A stretch of DNA of 64,000 nucleotides from Streptomyces globosus (GCF_003325375.1 NZ_CP030862.1:124001-188000), one strand, 5' to 3'. Positions 41,899 to 51,555 are shown, counted from the first letter of the stretch. The notes: generated by a model from the letters alone, not told the origin. Program-made: numbers and translations.

Positions 41899-42432
41899 TC
41901 AGCAGTTCTCGCCGATCACCCGGAGCGAAGCCACCCGCCACGGGCCGCCCTCCCCCTCCCGCTTGAGGGTGAAGGCGCCCAGCTGCGTCGGCTTGTCCTC
42001 CAGCTGGTCGACCGGCCGGCCGGTCCGCGCGTCGTGGATCAGCCAGCGGTCGAGGTCGATGCAGTCGTGCAGCACCAGCTGCCCCGGCCCAACGTCTGAA
42101 ACGCCCTCCACGCGGTGCCCCACCTCGCCCAGCAGCACCTGCCCGGCCGTACGGGAGTGCGCGAGGTTCTCCCGCAGCTCCGCCAGCTGGGTTCCCGTGG
42201 CTACCCGTTCGAGCGCCGGATCCGCGGGGTCGGGCGTGCGGTTCGCCGTGAGCCAGGCCGCCCAGTACGCGTCGTACGCCTGCCGGACCTCCGGGTCCGG
42301 GTTCCGCAGCCCGGCCTCGGCGGACGGGCGGCCGTCCGCCGAGGCGGAGGATTCAGGGGAGGTGCAACCGGTCGCGGCGGCCAGTGCCAATGCCGCACAG
42401 GCGGCGGCCCCGCCCGCGCCGCGGAGCCTCAC
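41899..42432 (-). CDS. Putative lipoprotein (177 aa)
   Basis: A GTG start at 42432 overlaps the preceding lipoprotein gene (GTGA). The signal ends in LALAAATGC, a plausible lipobox. The mature part has an NTF2-like outline (VRQAYDAYWAAWLTANRTPDP...VLHDCIDLDRW...WRVASLRVIGENC). It is second in the ABC exporter operon. Possibly a substrate-side or sensor lipoprotein; no specific function. Confidence 0.85.
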   Translation of the reverse strand: MRLRGAGGAAACAALALAAATGCTSPESSASADGRPSAEAGLRNPDPEVRQAYDAYWAAWLTANRTPDPADPALERVATGTQLAELRENLAHSRTAGQVLLGEVGHRVEGVSDVGPGQLVLHDCIDLDRWLIHDARTGRPVDQLEDKPTQLGAFTLKREGEGGPWRVASLRVIGENC

Positions 42433-43367
42433 GCCCCGCCGCCCGCGAGGACCTTCTCGGCGAACCGGACCTGCTCGCCGAGGTGCTTCTTCTCCTGGTC
42501 CAGGTCCTGCTTCCGCTTCTCCACGAGCTGCGTCTGGTAGGCGGCCAGGACCGCGGTCCAGGTGTCCGACAGCTTCGTCCGCTGCTTGCACGACACGTCC
42601 GTGGTCGCCGCGGTGATCTCCTCGGAGGTGACGGGCCCGGTCCACCGGGTGCCCTCCATCTGCTGGAGCTCCCACGGCGTCTTCACCTGGAACCCCGCCT
42701 CGCGCATGCAGCCGCTCCACTCGGTCACGGCCGCCGTGACCCGGCTGTCACCCCGGGCCCGGTCCGCGGCCTGCCGGGCGAGCTCGTCGACCAGGCCGTT
42801 CCCGGCCGGGGCCCCGGCGGGCCCCGTGGTACTGCGCGGGTACAGCTTGCGGGCCGCCTCGCCCGCGCAGCCGCCCTCCGGGGCGCCCGGGTGCGCGGGG
42901 GCCCCGTCCTGCGGGCCGAACAGGGCGGCCGTCTCGCTCGGATCGCGCTTCTGCGCCGCGCCCGCCTCCCGGTCGGGCAGCCCGCCGGACCGGTACCCGT
43001 ACTCCTTGGCCGCCTCGGCGTCGACCAGCCCGATCCCGCTGGTGGTGCGCCGGGCGCCCGCGCCGGCCGTGACGTACGTGTCCGTGTTCTTGAACGAGGC
43101 GAAGCCGATGCGGTGCATACAGGCCTCCGTCAGGATGTCCTGCGCCTGCTGGAGGACCTTCTGCTGGCTCGTGTCGAACCCGTACGCATCCAGCGGGAGT
43201 GGCGCGTTCGCCGGGTCGGGCTGCGGGGTGATCTTCACCGCGGGTTCGCCCCGGTCCCCGGCCGCGCCGCCGGGCCGCGCGGGTTCGGAGGTGCAGCCGC
43301 CCAGTGCCGCGGCCGCCGCCAGGGCGGCGGCCGTCAGCAGGAGCGGCCGTCGGCGTGCAGGGAGCAC
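42429..43367 (-). CDS. Putative lipoprotein (312 aa), operon head
   Basis: A GTG start at 43367 follows GAAAGG. Signal TAAALAAAAALGGC with clear lipobox Cys. The mature part has Cys pairs (EACMHRIG, GGCAGE, SGCMREAG, VSCKQR) and ends in a long charged helix (TQLVEKRKQDLDQEKKHLGEQV). No known domain is recognised. First gene of the lipoprotein-lipoprotein-adaptor-ABC operon, so likely part of that envelope system. Confidence 0.85.
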   Translation of the reverse strand: MLPARRRPLLLTAAALAAAAALGGCTSEPARPGGAAGDRGEPAVKITPQPDPANAPLPLDAYGFDTSQQKVLQQAQDILTEACMHRIGFASFKNTDTYVTAGAGARRTTSGIGLVDAEAAKEYGYRSGGLPDREAGAAQKRDPSETAALFGPQDGAPAHPGAPEGGCAGEAARKLYPRSTTGPAGAPAGNGLVDELARQAADRARGDSRVTAAVTEWSGCMREAGFQVKTPWELQQMEGTRWTGPVTSEEITAATTDVSCKQRTKLSDTWTAVLAAYQTQLVEKRKQDLDQEKKHLGEQVRFAEKVLAGGGA

Positions 43368-43469
43368 GATCAGCCTTTCGGTGGTGGGCCGGTGGTCGTA
43401 CACTGCGCGGCACACCCGGGGCCGGGACCGATTCCAGCGGCCCCGGCCCCGGGTGGATCCGCGTACCGG

Positions 43470-43775
43470 TCAGCAGTGGCCGGAGGCCCACTTCGTCAGC
43501 AGGGTCATGGAGCTGAAGCCCGTGACCCCGGTGTTGTTGTTGCGGTGCTTGTCCCACCACTTGTTGCCGTTGATCACGGTGCCGGCCTTGTAGCAGATCG
43601 GCGTGATCGTGTGGCTCGGGTAGCCGAGGCCGAGGACCGACGAGCTGGTGGTGGAGTTGGAGCGGATACGCACCCCGTTCTCGGTGTAGTCGCCGGCGTG
43701 GGCGACGGTGACCGTTCCCAGGGCGATCGTGGCGGCGGAGAGCGCCACCGCGGTGAACCTTGCTGCCTTGCGCAC
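43470..43775 (-). CDS. Secreted SH3-like (SH3b) small protein
   Basis: A 101-residue protein with a Sec signal (RFTAVALSAATIALGTVTVAHA, cleavage near residue 29). The mature 70 residues are SH3b-like: GVRIRSNSTTSSSVLGLGYPSH, ICYKAG, NGNKWWDKH and a final SGHC, with two Cys that may pair. GTG 43775 follows GAGGAG. Possibly cell-wall binding; no enzyme domain is attached. Confidence 0.85.
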   Translation of the reverse strand: MRKAARFTAVALSAATIALGTVTVAHAGDYTENGVRIRSNSTTSSSVLGLGYPSHTITPICYKAGTVINGNKWWDKHRNNNTGVTGFSSMTLLTKWASGHC

Positions 43776-44108
43776 GCTGTCTCCTCTTCTGAGCGGACAC
43801 GTCGTGGTGCAGCCGAGAGGAGAAGTCGGCACCGCCCGCAGCGGCATGCGCCGTGCTGGTCCCCCCGGTCCGGTCAACGACGATGGCACGAAGACGAATC
43901 GCGTACCAGGGGGTTGCGGGCGAGGCGGCCGGACCGGCTCGAATCATCCCTTTACACGACGGGTCCGGCCTCCAAGGGCCCTACAGATCATTTCGGGCGT
44001 TTGCGCAGGAGGGCACGGCAGCGCGCAACCGGTGCCCTTGGGTCCGCCGCTTTCGGACGATCAGGGACCGGTTCGGGGTTGTCCGGAAAACACCGCTACT
44101 CCAATGGC
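43776..44108. other. 333-bp intergenic region, no gene
   Basis: Upstream region of the secreted SH3-like gene and downstream of the AI-2E gene. It holds one 9-bp inverted repeat (GGCCGGACC 43927, GGTCCGGCC 43962) flanking an AT-richer loop, which could be an operator or hairpin. No reading frame has an RBS or normal codon use. Confidence 0.5.
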
Positions 44109-45230
44109 CTAATCGGCCGCCGGCACCGGTGGACCCGCCGGCTCCGCAGCCGCTGCCGCGGCGGCGGCCGGGGCTGCGAGTGCGTACCGCGCCCGCAGCT
44201 CGGAGAGCACGCCGAACGCCGCCGCCGTCAGCGGCACCGCCAGCAGCATGCCGAGGATCCCCGCGACGCCCGCGCCCGCCGTGATGGCGAGCATGACCAC
44301 CGCCGGGTGCATCTGCACGGTCCGGCTCTGGATCACCGGCTGCAGGACGTGCCCCTCCAGCACCTGCACGGCGAGGACGACGCCGACCGCCCACAGCCCG
44401 ACGATCCAGCCCCGCTCGGCGAACGCGACGAGCACGGCGACCGTGCCGGAGATGAACGCCCCCAGGTAGGGGATGTACGCGCCGACGAACACGAGCGCGC
44501 CGAGCCCGACCGCTCCGGGAACCTGCAGCACCAGCAGGCCCGCGGTGATGCACAGGGCGTCGATGAGCGCGATGAACGTGGTTCCGCGCATGAAGCCCTC
44601 GACCGCCCCGAAGGCGCGGCGGGCCATCGCCTCGACGGTGTCGCCGGACGCGCTCGGCGCGAGCGAGCGCAGCGTCCCCGCGGCCCGGTCGGAGTCCCGC
44701 AGGAAGAAGAAGATCAGCAGCAGGGCGAGGACGGCGGTGGCGAGCATGGAGGTGACGGCGCCGATACCGGCGATCACACCGGACGCGGCGGTCCCGCCGA
44801 ACTTCGCCAGCAGCCCCTTCGCGTTCGCGGCCAGGTCCTCCAGCGAGGTGCCGGCGGCCCCGAAGTGCGGGGCGAGGTCCTGCCCGGCGCGCCGCAGCGA
44901 GCCGGCGATCTGGTCGCCGGTGTCGATCAGGGCGGCGACCACCACGTACGTCGCCCCGCCGACCACCGCGGTCACGGCGAGGCAGGTCAGCGCCGCGGCG
45001 AGGGAGCGGTTGACGCCCATCCGGACGAGCCGCCGGTGCATCGGGCCCAGCAGGGCCGTGCCGAGCAGGGCGAGCAGGACGGGGGTGACGGCCGTCTTGA
45101 AGACGGTGCACAGCCACACGCCGACCGCGGCCACACCGGTGACCAGCAGGACGACGGCGCACCAGGCGGCGAGGCGGCGCACCGGCTCGGGCAGCAGGGA
45201 GGGCGAAGGGCTCAGCACCCGGTCATCCAA
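44109..45230 (-). CDS. AI-2E family transporter
   Basis: A 373-residue, about eight-TM protein of the AI-2E/PerM exporter family. Hallmarks are the two N-terminal TMs, the long amphipathic loop (DQIAGSLRRAGQDLAPHFG...), FFFLRDSDRA, ALIDALCITAGLLVLQVPGA and the conserved GAYIPYLGAFISG and EGHVLQPVIQSRTVQMHP segments. The C-terminus is poly-Ala. The start is uncertain: TTG 45230 or GTG 45218. Substrate unknown. Confidence 0.88.
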   Translation of the reverse strand: MDDRVLSPSPSLLPEPVRRLAAWCAVVLLVTGVAAVGVWLCTVFKTAVTPVLLALLGTALLGPMHRRLVRMGVNRSLAAALTCLAVTAVVGGATYVVVAALIDTGDQIAGSLRRAGQDLAPHFGAAGTSLEDLAANAKGLLAKFGGTAASGVIAGIGAVTSMLATAVLALLLIFFFLRDSDRAAGTLRSLAPSASGDTVEAMARRAFGAVEGFMRGTTFIALIDALCITAGLLVLQVPGAVGLGALVFVGAYIPYLGAFISGTVAVLVAFAERGWIVGLWAVGVVLAVQVLEGHVLQPVIQSRTVQMHPAVVMLAITAGAGVAGILGMLLAVPLTAAAFGVLSELRARYALAAPAAAAAAAAEPAGPPVPAAD

Positions 45231-45333
45231 CCACGGGCCCGCCGCGATCGTCTTCGCCGCTCATCGGACCGGTGTGCCCGTCCGGGCGGGGCGGGCGGGC
45301 GCGCCAGCGCGGGTCCCGGCCCGGACGGTAACC

Positions 45334-45362
45334 TTGTCAGGGTTGAATCCACCCTGGTATCG
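45334..45362 (+). promoter_or_regulatory. aspS promoter with inverted repeat in spacer
   Basis: TTGTCA (45334-45339), 17 bp, then GTATCG (45357-45362), 18 bp before ATG 45381. CAGGGT-N7-ACCCTG fills the spacer, so an operator may sit there. No RBS is visible in the very short leader. Confidence 0.55.
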
Positions 45363-45380
45363 CGAAGAACTGGATGACTG

Positions 45381-47186
45381 ATGCATCGGTACAGGTCCCA
45401 CACCTGCGGCGAGCTCCGCGCCTCTGACGTCAACACCGACGTCCGGCTCAGCGGCTGGCTGCACAATCGTCGAGACCTGGGCGGCATCCTCTTCATCGAT
45501 CTGCGCGACCACCACGGCATCACGCAGCTCGTCGCCCGCCCCGGCACCCCGGCCGCCGAGGCGCTGGACAAGCTCTCCAAGGAGACCGTCGTCCGCGTCG
45601 ACGGCAAGGTCGTCTCCCGCGGCGCCGAGAACGTCAACCCCGACCTGCCCACCGGCGAGATCGAGATCGAGGCCGCCGAGGTCGAGGTGCTGGGCGCGGC
45701 CGGCCCGCTGCCCTTCACCATCAACACCGACGACGGTGTGAACGAGGAGCGGCGCCTGGAGTACCGCTTCCTGGACCTGCGCCGCGAGCGCATGCACCGC
45801 AACATCATGCTGCGCTCCGCGGTGATCGCCGCGATGCGGCAGAAGATGACGGCGCTCGGCTTCAACGAGATGGCCACCCCGATCCTGACCGCGACGTCCC
45901 CCGAGGGCGCGCGCGACTTCGTGGTGCCGTCCCGCCTGAACCCCGGCAAGTTCTACGCGCTGCCGCAGGCGCCGCAGCAGTTCAAGCAGCTGCTGATGAT
46001 CTCCGGCTTCGACCGCTACTTCCAGATCGCGCCCTGCTTCCGCGACGAGGACGCCCGCGCCGACCGCTCGCCGGGCGAGTTCTACCAGCTCGACGTGGAG
46101 ATGTCCTTCGTCGAGCAGGAGGACGTCTTCCAGCCGATCGAGAAGCTGATGACCGAGCTCTTCGAGGAGTTCGGCAACGGCCGCCACGTCACCTCCCCGT
46201 TCCCGCGGATCCCGTTCCGCGAGTCGATGCTCAAGTACGGCAGCGACAAGCCGGACCTCCGGGCCGCGCTGGAGCTCGTCGACATCACCGACGTCTTCGC
46301 GAACTCCGAGTTCAAGGCGTTCGCCGGCAAGCACGTCCGCGCCCTGCCGGTCCCGGACACCGCCGCGCAGCCCCGCAAGTTCTTCGACGGCCTCGGCGAC
46401 TTCGCCGTCTCGCTCGGTGCGAAGGGCCTGGCCTGGGTGCGCGTCGGCGAGGACGGCTCGCTGACCGGCCCGATCGCCAAGTTCCTCACCGAGGAGAACG
46501 TCAAGGTCCTCACCGAGCGCCTGGGCCTGGCCCCCGGCCACGCCGTGTTCTTCGGCGCCGGCGAGTTCGACGAGGTCTCCAAGATCATGGGACCGGTCCG
46601 CGTCGAGGCCGCCAAGCGCGCCGGCCACTTCGAGGAGGACGTCTTCCGGTTCTGCTGGATCGTCGACTTCCCGATGTTCGAGCGGGACGAGGAGACCGGC
46701 AGGATCGACTTCTCGCACAACCCGTTCTCCATGCCCCAGGGCGGCATGAAGGACCTGGAGGAGAAGGACCCGCTCGACATCCTGGCCTGGCAGTACGACA
46801 TCGTCTGCAACGGCATCGAGCTGTCCTCCGGCGCCATCCGCAACCACGAGCCCGAGGTCATGCTGAAGGCCTTCGAGATCGCGGGCTACGAGGCGGAGAC
46901 CGTCGAGCGCGAGTTCGCCGGCATGCTGCGCGCGTTCCGCCTCGGCGCCCCGCCGCACGGCGGCATCGCCCCGGGCGTCGACCGCATCGTCATGCTCCTC
47001 GCGGACGAGCCGAACATCCGCGAGACCATCGCGTTCCCGCTGAACGGCAACGCGCAGGACCTGATGATGGGCGCGCCGACGGTGCTGGAGGAGTCCCGCC
47101 TGCGCGAGCTGAACATCGCGCTGCGCAAGCCGGTGGAGACGAAGACCTCCGAGCCGGTCGAGAAGGCCGTCAAGCAGCACCAGTAA
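45381..47186 (+). CDS. aspS: Aspartyl-tRNA synthetase
   Basis: A 601-residue bacterial-type class II synthetase. An N-terminal OB-fold anticodon domain ([23 protein letters not shown]) is followed by motif 2 [20 protein letters not shown], the bacterial GAD insertion (about 290-420) and motif 3 [16 protein letters not shown]. It charges tRNA(Asp); actinobacteria without AsnRS use a relaxed form for tRNA(Asn), which I cannot settle here. Ends in a strong terminator. Confidence 0.98.
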   Translation: MHRYRSHTCGELRASDVNTDVRLSGWLHNRRDLGGILFIDLRDHHGITQLVARPGTPAAEALDKLSKETVVRVDGKVVSRGAENVNPDLPTGEIEIEAAEVEVLGAAGPLPFTINTDDGVNEERRLEYRFLDLRRERMHRNIMLRSAVIAAMRQKMTALGFNEMATPILTATSPEGARDFVVPSRLNPGKFYALPQAPQQFKQLLMISGFDRYFQIAPCFRDEDARADRSPGEFYQLDVEMSFVEQEDVFQPIEKLMTELFEEFGNGRHVTSPFPRIPFRESMLKYGSDKPDLRAALELVDITDVFANSEFKAFAGKHVRALPVPDTAAQPRKFFDGLGDFAVSLGAKGLAWVRVGEDGSLTGPIAKFLTEENVKVLTERLGLAPGHAVFFGAGEFDEVSKIMGPVRVEAAKRAGHFEEDVFRFCWIVDFPMFERDEETGRIDFSHNPFSMPQGGMKDLEEKDPLDILAWQYDIVCNGIELSSGAIRNHEPEVMLKAFEIAGYEAETVEREFAGMLRAFRLGAPPHGGIAPGVDRIVMLLADEPNIRETIAFPLNGNAQDLMMGAPTVLEESRLRELNIALRKPVETKTSEPVEKAVKQHQ

Positions 47187-47230
47187 GCCGCCGGCCCGCG
47201 GCGGCTGCGGCCGCCGCGGCCGACGGACGG

Positions 47231-47276
47231 CGAAGGCGCCCCCGCCCCGGATCTCTCCGGGGCGGGGGCGCCTTCG
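47231..47276. terminator. Perfect 20-bp hairpin after aspS
   Basis: CGAAGGCGCCCCCGCCCCGG pairs fully with 47257-47276 around the loop ATCTCT. It lies between convergent aspS and the VWA gene. Confidence 0.92.
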
Positions 47277-47304
47277 TGTCGGTGCGAGGCGGGGGCGCGG
47301 CCGC

Positions 47305-48876
47305 TCAGAAGTGCTCCAGAACGCCCTTGAGCAGGGCGGCGGAGGTCAGCTCGCGGGGGGCGGGGCCGGCGTGGAAGAAGCCGGTGTTCGCGCCGTCCAG
47401 CCTGCGCAGGAAGTCGAAGGCCTTGTTGTCGTGGTCGCCGAACGCGACGAACTGCCAGTGGACCTCCGGTGCCGCCTCGGCCGCGTCCGCGAGCGCCTGC
47501 TTCGCGGGCTGGCGGCTGTCGGGGGCGCCGTCCGTCTGGAACACGACGAGGGCCGGGCCCGCGCCGCCGTCCTCGCGGTACCGCTTCAGGACCTGCTCCA
47601 CGGCGACGTGGTAGCTGGTGCGGCCCATGCGGCCCAGCTCGCCGTTGCGGGCCTCCGCCCAGGAGGCGTCGTGGGTGTCGAGGGCCAGGTCGGCGGTGCC
47701 GTCCACCTCCGTGGAGAAGAAGACGGTGTGCACGGTCGCCTCGGTGTCGAGGTGCGCGGCGAGCGCCAGCGCGTGGTCGGCGAGGTGCTGGGCGCTGCCG
47801 TCCTTGTAGAACGGGCGCATGGAGCCGGAGCGGTCCAGGACCAGGTACACCTTGGCGCGCGCCCCGGTACGGCCCTTGCCGCGGAGCACCTGCCCGGCGG
47901 CCTTGTAGGCGGCGGCCACCTCGGGGGCCCGCTTCCGCACGACGGCAGCCGCGACGGCAGGCCCCTCCGTGACGGGCTCGGCCGCGGGCTCGGGCTCCGG
48001 CTCTTTGGCGGGTGCGGCTTCGGTGGCGGCGGAGACGGGCTCGGCCTCGGGTTCCGCTGCGGCTTCGGGCTCGGCCTCCGCCGTGGCGGGCTCGGGCTCC
48101 GGTTCGGCGGCGGGCTCCGGCTCGGCCTCGGCCTTCGCCGCGGCTTCGGGCTCGTCCTCCGCAACGGCAGGCGCAGGCTCGGGCGCGGCGGCGGGCTCGG
48201 GCTCCGCCTCGGCCAGGGCCCTTTCGGGTGAGGGCTCGGTTTCGTCCGTGGCGGGCGCGGGCTGCGCCTCGGGCTCGGCGAGGACCTCGGCTTCCGCGGT
48301 CGCGGCAGCTGCGGGCTCCGCCTCCGTCTGCGCCGCGGGTGCGGTCTCGGCAGCGGCCTCGGGCCCGGCCGCGGCGGCCTCCCCGGTCGCGGCCTGGGGC
48401 TCGGCTGCGGCTGTGGCCTCGGGCTGCGGCTGCGGCGCTGCGGCTTCGGCGGCCGGCTCCGCGGCCTCGGCCTCCGGCTGGGCGGGGGCTGCGGCAGCGG
48501 CGGCGGGCTCCGCCGCCTCGGGCGCCGGCTGGGCCGCGGCTTCGGGGGCCGGTGCGGGCTCCGCGGCAGCGGCAGCGGTGTCGGACTGCGGCGGCTGGGA
48601 GGGGGAAAGGGGGCGGCGGGCCTCGGGGACGGTCGGGTCCGCTGCCGTCGCGGTCAGAACGGCGGCGCCCGCTTCGCGGTCGCGCGGCGCGGACTGCGGC
48701 GGGACGGTCGGGTTGTCGAAGGACGCCGCGACGAGCTCGGCCGCCGCGTCCAGCGGGTTGCGATCCGCCTGGTTCGGCACGCCAGGCGAAGAGGAGGTGG
48801 AGGTGGCCTCGGTCGTCTCCGGAACCGGCTCGGCGGACCGTCCGAAAACCTTGCGCAACAAGCTCCGAATACCCAT
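47305..48876 (-). CDS. VWA (TerF-like) protein with long Ala/Glu/Pro linker
   Basis: A 523-residue protein. The head [13 protein letters not shown] is basic; residues about 90-310 are a low-complexity chain of Ala, Glu and Pro (units like AEPEPEPA); residues about 320-523 are a von Willebrand A domain with a full MIDAS: DRSGSM, GRTSYH (Thr) and FQTDGAPD (Asp). The domain resembles TerF/TerY-type VWA proteins of the tellurite-resistance group. ATG 48876 follows AAAGG; an ATG six codons upstream is possible. Cytosolic, metal-dependent binding partner unknown. Confidence 0.88.
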   Translation of the reverse strand: MGIRSLLRKVFGRSAEPVPETTEATSTSSSPGVPNQADRNPLDAAAELVAASFDNPTVPPQSAPRDREAGAAVLTATAADPTVPEARRPLSPSQPPQSDTAAAAAEPAPAPEAAAQPAPEAAEPAAAAAAPAQPEAEAAEPAAEAAAPQPQPEATAAAEPQAATGEAAAAGPEAAAETAPAAQTEAEPAAAATAEAEVLAEPEAQPAPATDETEPSPERALAEAEPEPAAAPEPAPAVAEDEPEAAAKAEAEPEPAAEPEPEPATAEAEPEAAAEPEAEPVSAATEAAPAKEPEPEPAAEPVTEGPAVAAAVVRKRAPEVAAAYKAAGQVLRGKGRTGARAKVYLVLDRSGSMRPFYKDGSAQHLADHALALAAHLDTEATVHTVFFSTEVDGTADLALDTHDASWAEARNGELGRMGRTSYHVAVEQVLKRYREDGGAGPALVVFQTDGAPDSRQPAKQALADAAEAAPEVHWQFVAFGDHDNKAFDFLRRLDGANTGFFHAGPAPRELTSAALLKGVLEHF

Positions 48877-49375
48877 GGGCCAGGCCTTTCGCATGAGTGC
48901 GTGCGTCTTTTGTCCGTGCTGCGCGGTTGATCCCTGCCCAGAGTGGACACGTAAGGTTATCGGCCCCTCGGCTGGAACGTCGGCAGGGTCACCCTTCGTG
49001 GCGCCCGGCCCGTTCCGTCCGTTTTCGGCCTTCTCCCACATCTCCTGTTTGTTCCGGTCCCCACGGGGAATTGCCCCCGCGGACCGCGCTGACCGGCACC
49101 GTATCGCGTCCCTCCGTTTCACTGAAGCGGCGCCGTACGAGCCGAATTGGGAGTTTTTGCGTCAGGTGTCGGGTGGCTTCCGCTCGCCGCCGGAAGTGGC
49201 CGAAAGACGGAGGCCTCCACCCGGCCCGCCCGCTTTGAACGTGAACTCCCGCTCCGACGTGCCCGGTTCACCGCGCGTTCATCCCGCAGCCGCCGTATCG
49301 GCGCGGGCCCGCCCTAGCGTCACCGCTGGATCCGGCCGACTTTCCGTCGGCCCGTGCAGCTACGGAGGATTTCTC
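48877..49375. promoter_or_regulatory. 499-bp divergent region, promoters only
   Basis: Upstream of the VWA gene (minus) and the phoX-like gene (plus). It contains a PHO box at 49266-49287 and no credible gene. The middle part is somewhat AT-richer than the surroundings. Confidence 0.6.
49266..49287 (+). promoter_or_regulatory. PHO box (PhoP direct-repeat units)
   Basis: Two contiguous 11-nt units, GTTCACCGCGC and GTTCATCCCGC, match the streptomycete PhoP direct-repeat unit (GTTCAYYYRGC-like). It stands 89 bp before the phosphatase start, implying induction on phosphate limitation by PhoR-PhoP. Confidence 0.8.
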
Positions 49376-51475
49376 GTGCGCAAGCTCCTGCCGCTCATCG
49401 GCACCCCGCACGGGGGCGGCCGTTCCGCCCTCACCTGCCGCTACCGCTGCGGTGATGCCTGCTTCCACGAGGTTCCCAACACGAGCGGCAACGAGTACGT
49501 CGGCGATGTCATCGCCCGCGCCTACTCGCGCCGCTCCATGCTGCGCACCGCCGCCGTCGTCACTGTCGCCACCGCCGCCGGCACCGCTGCGGCGGTCGGC
49601 GGCAGCGGGTCCCCCGCGAACGCCGCCCCCGTGGCGGACGCGCTCGCCGCCGGCGGCGCCGGCGACGCCGCGGGGGCGCGCGGCCTGCGCTTCACGCCCG
49701 TCGCGCCGAACACACACGACCGGGTCACCGTCCCCGCCGGCTATGAGCAGCACGTCGTCATCCGCTGGGGCGACCCCATAGTCAAGGGCGCCCCCGCCTT
49801 CCACCCGGACCGGCAGACCGCCGCCGCCCAGGCAGGCCAGTTCGGCTACAACAACGACTTCCTCGCCCTGCTCCCGCTCGGCAGCCGCTACGAGCGCCGG
49901 CAGCTCCTCGTGGCCAACCACGAGTACACCGACGAGCAGCTGATGTTCCGGGGCTACGACCCGGAGAACCCGACCCGCGAGCAGGTCGAGATCGCCTGGG
50001 CCGCGCACGGCCTCGGCGTGGTCGTCGTCCAGGAGGACCACCGCAGCGGCAGGCTGACCGCCGTCAACCGCCACCCGCTCAACCGCCGCCTCACCGCGAC
50101 GAGCGAGTTCCGCCTCTCCGGGCCCGCCGCCGGCAGCGACCTGGTGAAGACCTCCGCCGACCCCTCCGGCACCCGGGTCCTCGGCACGCTGAACAACTGC
50201 TCCGGCGGTACCACCCCGTGGGGCACGACCCTGCACGGCGAGGAGAACTTCAACCAGTACTTCGCCAACGCCGGGAAGGTCACCGACCCCGTCCAGGCCG
50301 CCCGCCTCAAGCGCTACGGTGTGACCTCCGGCGCGTCCGAGCGCAAGTGGGAGCGGTTCGACAAGCGCTTCGACGTGCTCCAGGAGCCCAACGAGCCGAA
50401 CCGCTTCGGCTACGTCGTCGAGCTCGACCCGTACGACCCGCACTCCGTGCCGCGCAAGCGCACCGCCCTGGGCCGCTTCAAGCACGAGGGCGCGGAGCCC
50501 CGGCTCACCGAGGACGGCCGCCCGGTCGTCTACAGCGGCGACGACGAGCGCTTCGACTACTTCTACAAGTTCGTCTCCTCGAAGCGGATGATGAAGGGCG
50601 ACTCCCGGGCGGCGAAGGAGCACAACCTGACCCTGCTCGACGAGGGCACCCTCTACGTGGCCAAGCTGACCGGCGACTCCCCGGCCGCGGAGTTCGACGG
50701 CACCGGCAAACTGCCCGCCGACGGCGCCTTCGACGGGTCCGGCACCTGGATCAAGCTGGCCACCGCCTCGCCGTCCGGGAACGTCTCGCACGTCGAGGGC
50801 ATGACCGCGGAGGAGGTGTTCGTCTTCACGCGGCAGGCCGCCGACAAGGCGGGCGCCACCAAGATGGACCGGCCCGAGGACATCCAGCCCTCGCCGCGCA
50901 CCGGCCGCGTGTACCTGGCGCTGACCAACAACTCCGACCGCGGCAAGCCCGGCAAGCCGGGCGTGGACGAGGCCAACCCGCGCAACATCAACAAGCACGG
51001 CCAGATCCTCGAATTCGCCGAGAACTTCGACGACCCGGCGGGCGACGGATTCGCCTGGCGGCTGTTCCTGGTCGCCGGCGACCCGAACGACCCCTCGACG
51101 TACTTCGCGGGCTTCCCGAAGGACAAGGTCAGCCCGATCTCGTGCCCGGACAACGTGGCCTTCGACCCGCACGGCAACCTGTGGATCTCCACGGACGGCA
51201 ACCAGCTCGGCTCCCACGACGGCCTCTTCGGTGTCGCGACGGCCGGCCCGCGCCGCGGCGAGCTGAAGCAGTTCCTGACGGTGCCGCGCGGCGCCGAGAC
51301 CTGCGGCCCGCTGGTGCAGGACAAGCGGATCCTGGTCGCCGTGCAGCACCCGGGCGAGGTTGACGGCGCGTCCGTGGAGAAGCCGGCGTCGGCGTGGCCC
51401 GACGGGCCCGGGAAGCTGGTCCGGCCTGCCGTGGTGGCCGTGTGGCGCAAGGACGGCAAGAACATCGGCGTCTGA
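49376..51475 (+). CDS. phoX: PhoX-family alkaline phosphatase, Tat-exported
   Basis: A 699-residue DUF839/PhoX protein. The Tat signal SRRSMLRTAAVVTVATAA lies near residues 49-66, after a conserved Cys-containing head (CRYRCGDACFHEVPNTSGNEYVGD) typical of actinobacterial PhoX. Metal-site segments are visible: LVANHEYTDEQLMF, NNCSGGTTPWGT.LHGEENF, SGDDERFDYFYKF, HVEGMTAEE, RPEDIQPSPRTGRVYLALTNNS and PDNVAFDPHGNLWISTDGN. It is a calcium/iron-dependent extracellular phosphomonoesterase. GTG 49376 follows GGAGG. Confidence 0.93.
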   Translation: MRKLLPLIGTPHGGGRSALTCRYRCGDACFHEVPNTSGNEYVGDVIARAYSRRSMLRTAAVVTVATAAGTAAAVGGSGSPANAAPVADALAAGGAGDAAGARGLRFTPVAPNTHDRVTVPAGYEQHVVIRWGDPIVKGAPAFHPDRQTAAAQAGQFGYNNDFLALLPLGSRYERRQLLVANHEYTDEQLMFRGYDPENPTREQVEIAWAAHGLGVVVVQEDHRSGRLTAVNRHPLNRRLTATSEFRLSGPAAGSDLVKTSADPSGTRVLGTLNNCSGGTTPWGTTLHGEENFNQYFANAGKVTDPVQAARLKRYGVTSGASERKWERFDKRFDVLQEPNEPNRFGYVVELDPYDPHSVPRKRTALGRFKHEGAEPRLTEDGRPVVYSGDDERFDYFYKFVSSKRMMKGDSRAAKEHNLTLLDEGTLYVAKLTGDSPAAEFDGTGKLPADGAFDGSGTWIKLATASPSGNVSHVEGMTAEEVFVFTRQAADKAGATKMDRPEDIQPSPRTGRVYLALTNNSDRGKPGKPGVDEANPRNINKHGQILEFAENFDDPAGDGFAWRLFLVAGDPNDPSTYFAGFPKDKVSPISCPDNVAFDPHGNLWISTDGNQLGSHDGLFGVATAGPRRGELKQFLTVPRGAETCGPLVQDKRILVAVQHPGEVDGASVEKPASAWPDGPGKLVRPAVVAVWRKDGKNIGV

Positions 51476-51510
51476 TCCGGCCGGATCCGCCGGACGGGTG
51501 GCCGGCCGGC

Positions 51511-51544
51511 TGCGGGGTGTGTTTCACGTGAAACACACCCCGCA
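51511..51544. terminator. parS site inside a perfect 34-bp palindrome
   Basis: The central GTTTCACGTGAAAC (51521-51534) is a perfect parS. Ten further bases on each side (TGCGGGGTGT and its complement) extend the symmetry to 34 bp. Placed between two convergent genes, the RNA would fold into a stem, so one element may be both ParB site and bidirectional terminator. Confidence 0.88.
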
Positions 51545-51555
51545 AGCCGTGTCCG

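Noticed and set aside
43853..44284. A small + strand gene in the 333-bp gap
   Set aside because: No RBS, Arg/Pro filler composition, and it overlaps the AI-2E gene end.
42384..45377. Giant + strand frame across lipoprotein and AI-2E genes
   Set aside because: Shadow of minus-strand genes that have signal peptides and coupled starts.
48877..49375. N-terminal extension of the VWA or PhoX protein into the gap
   Set aside because: Conserved starts ([12 protein letters not shown] and the GTG behind GGAGG) fit both families, and the gap holds a PHO box.
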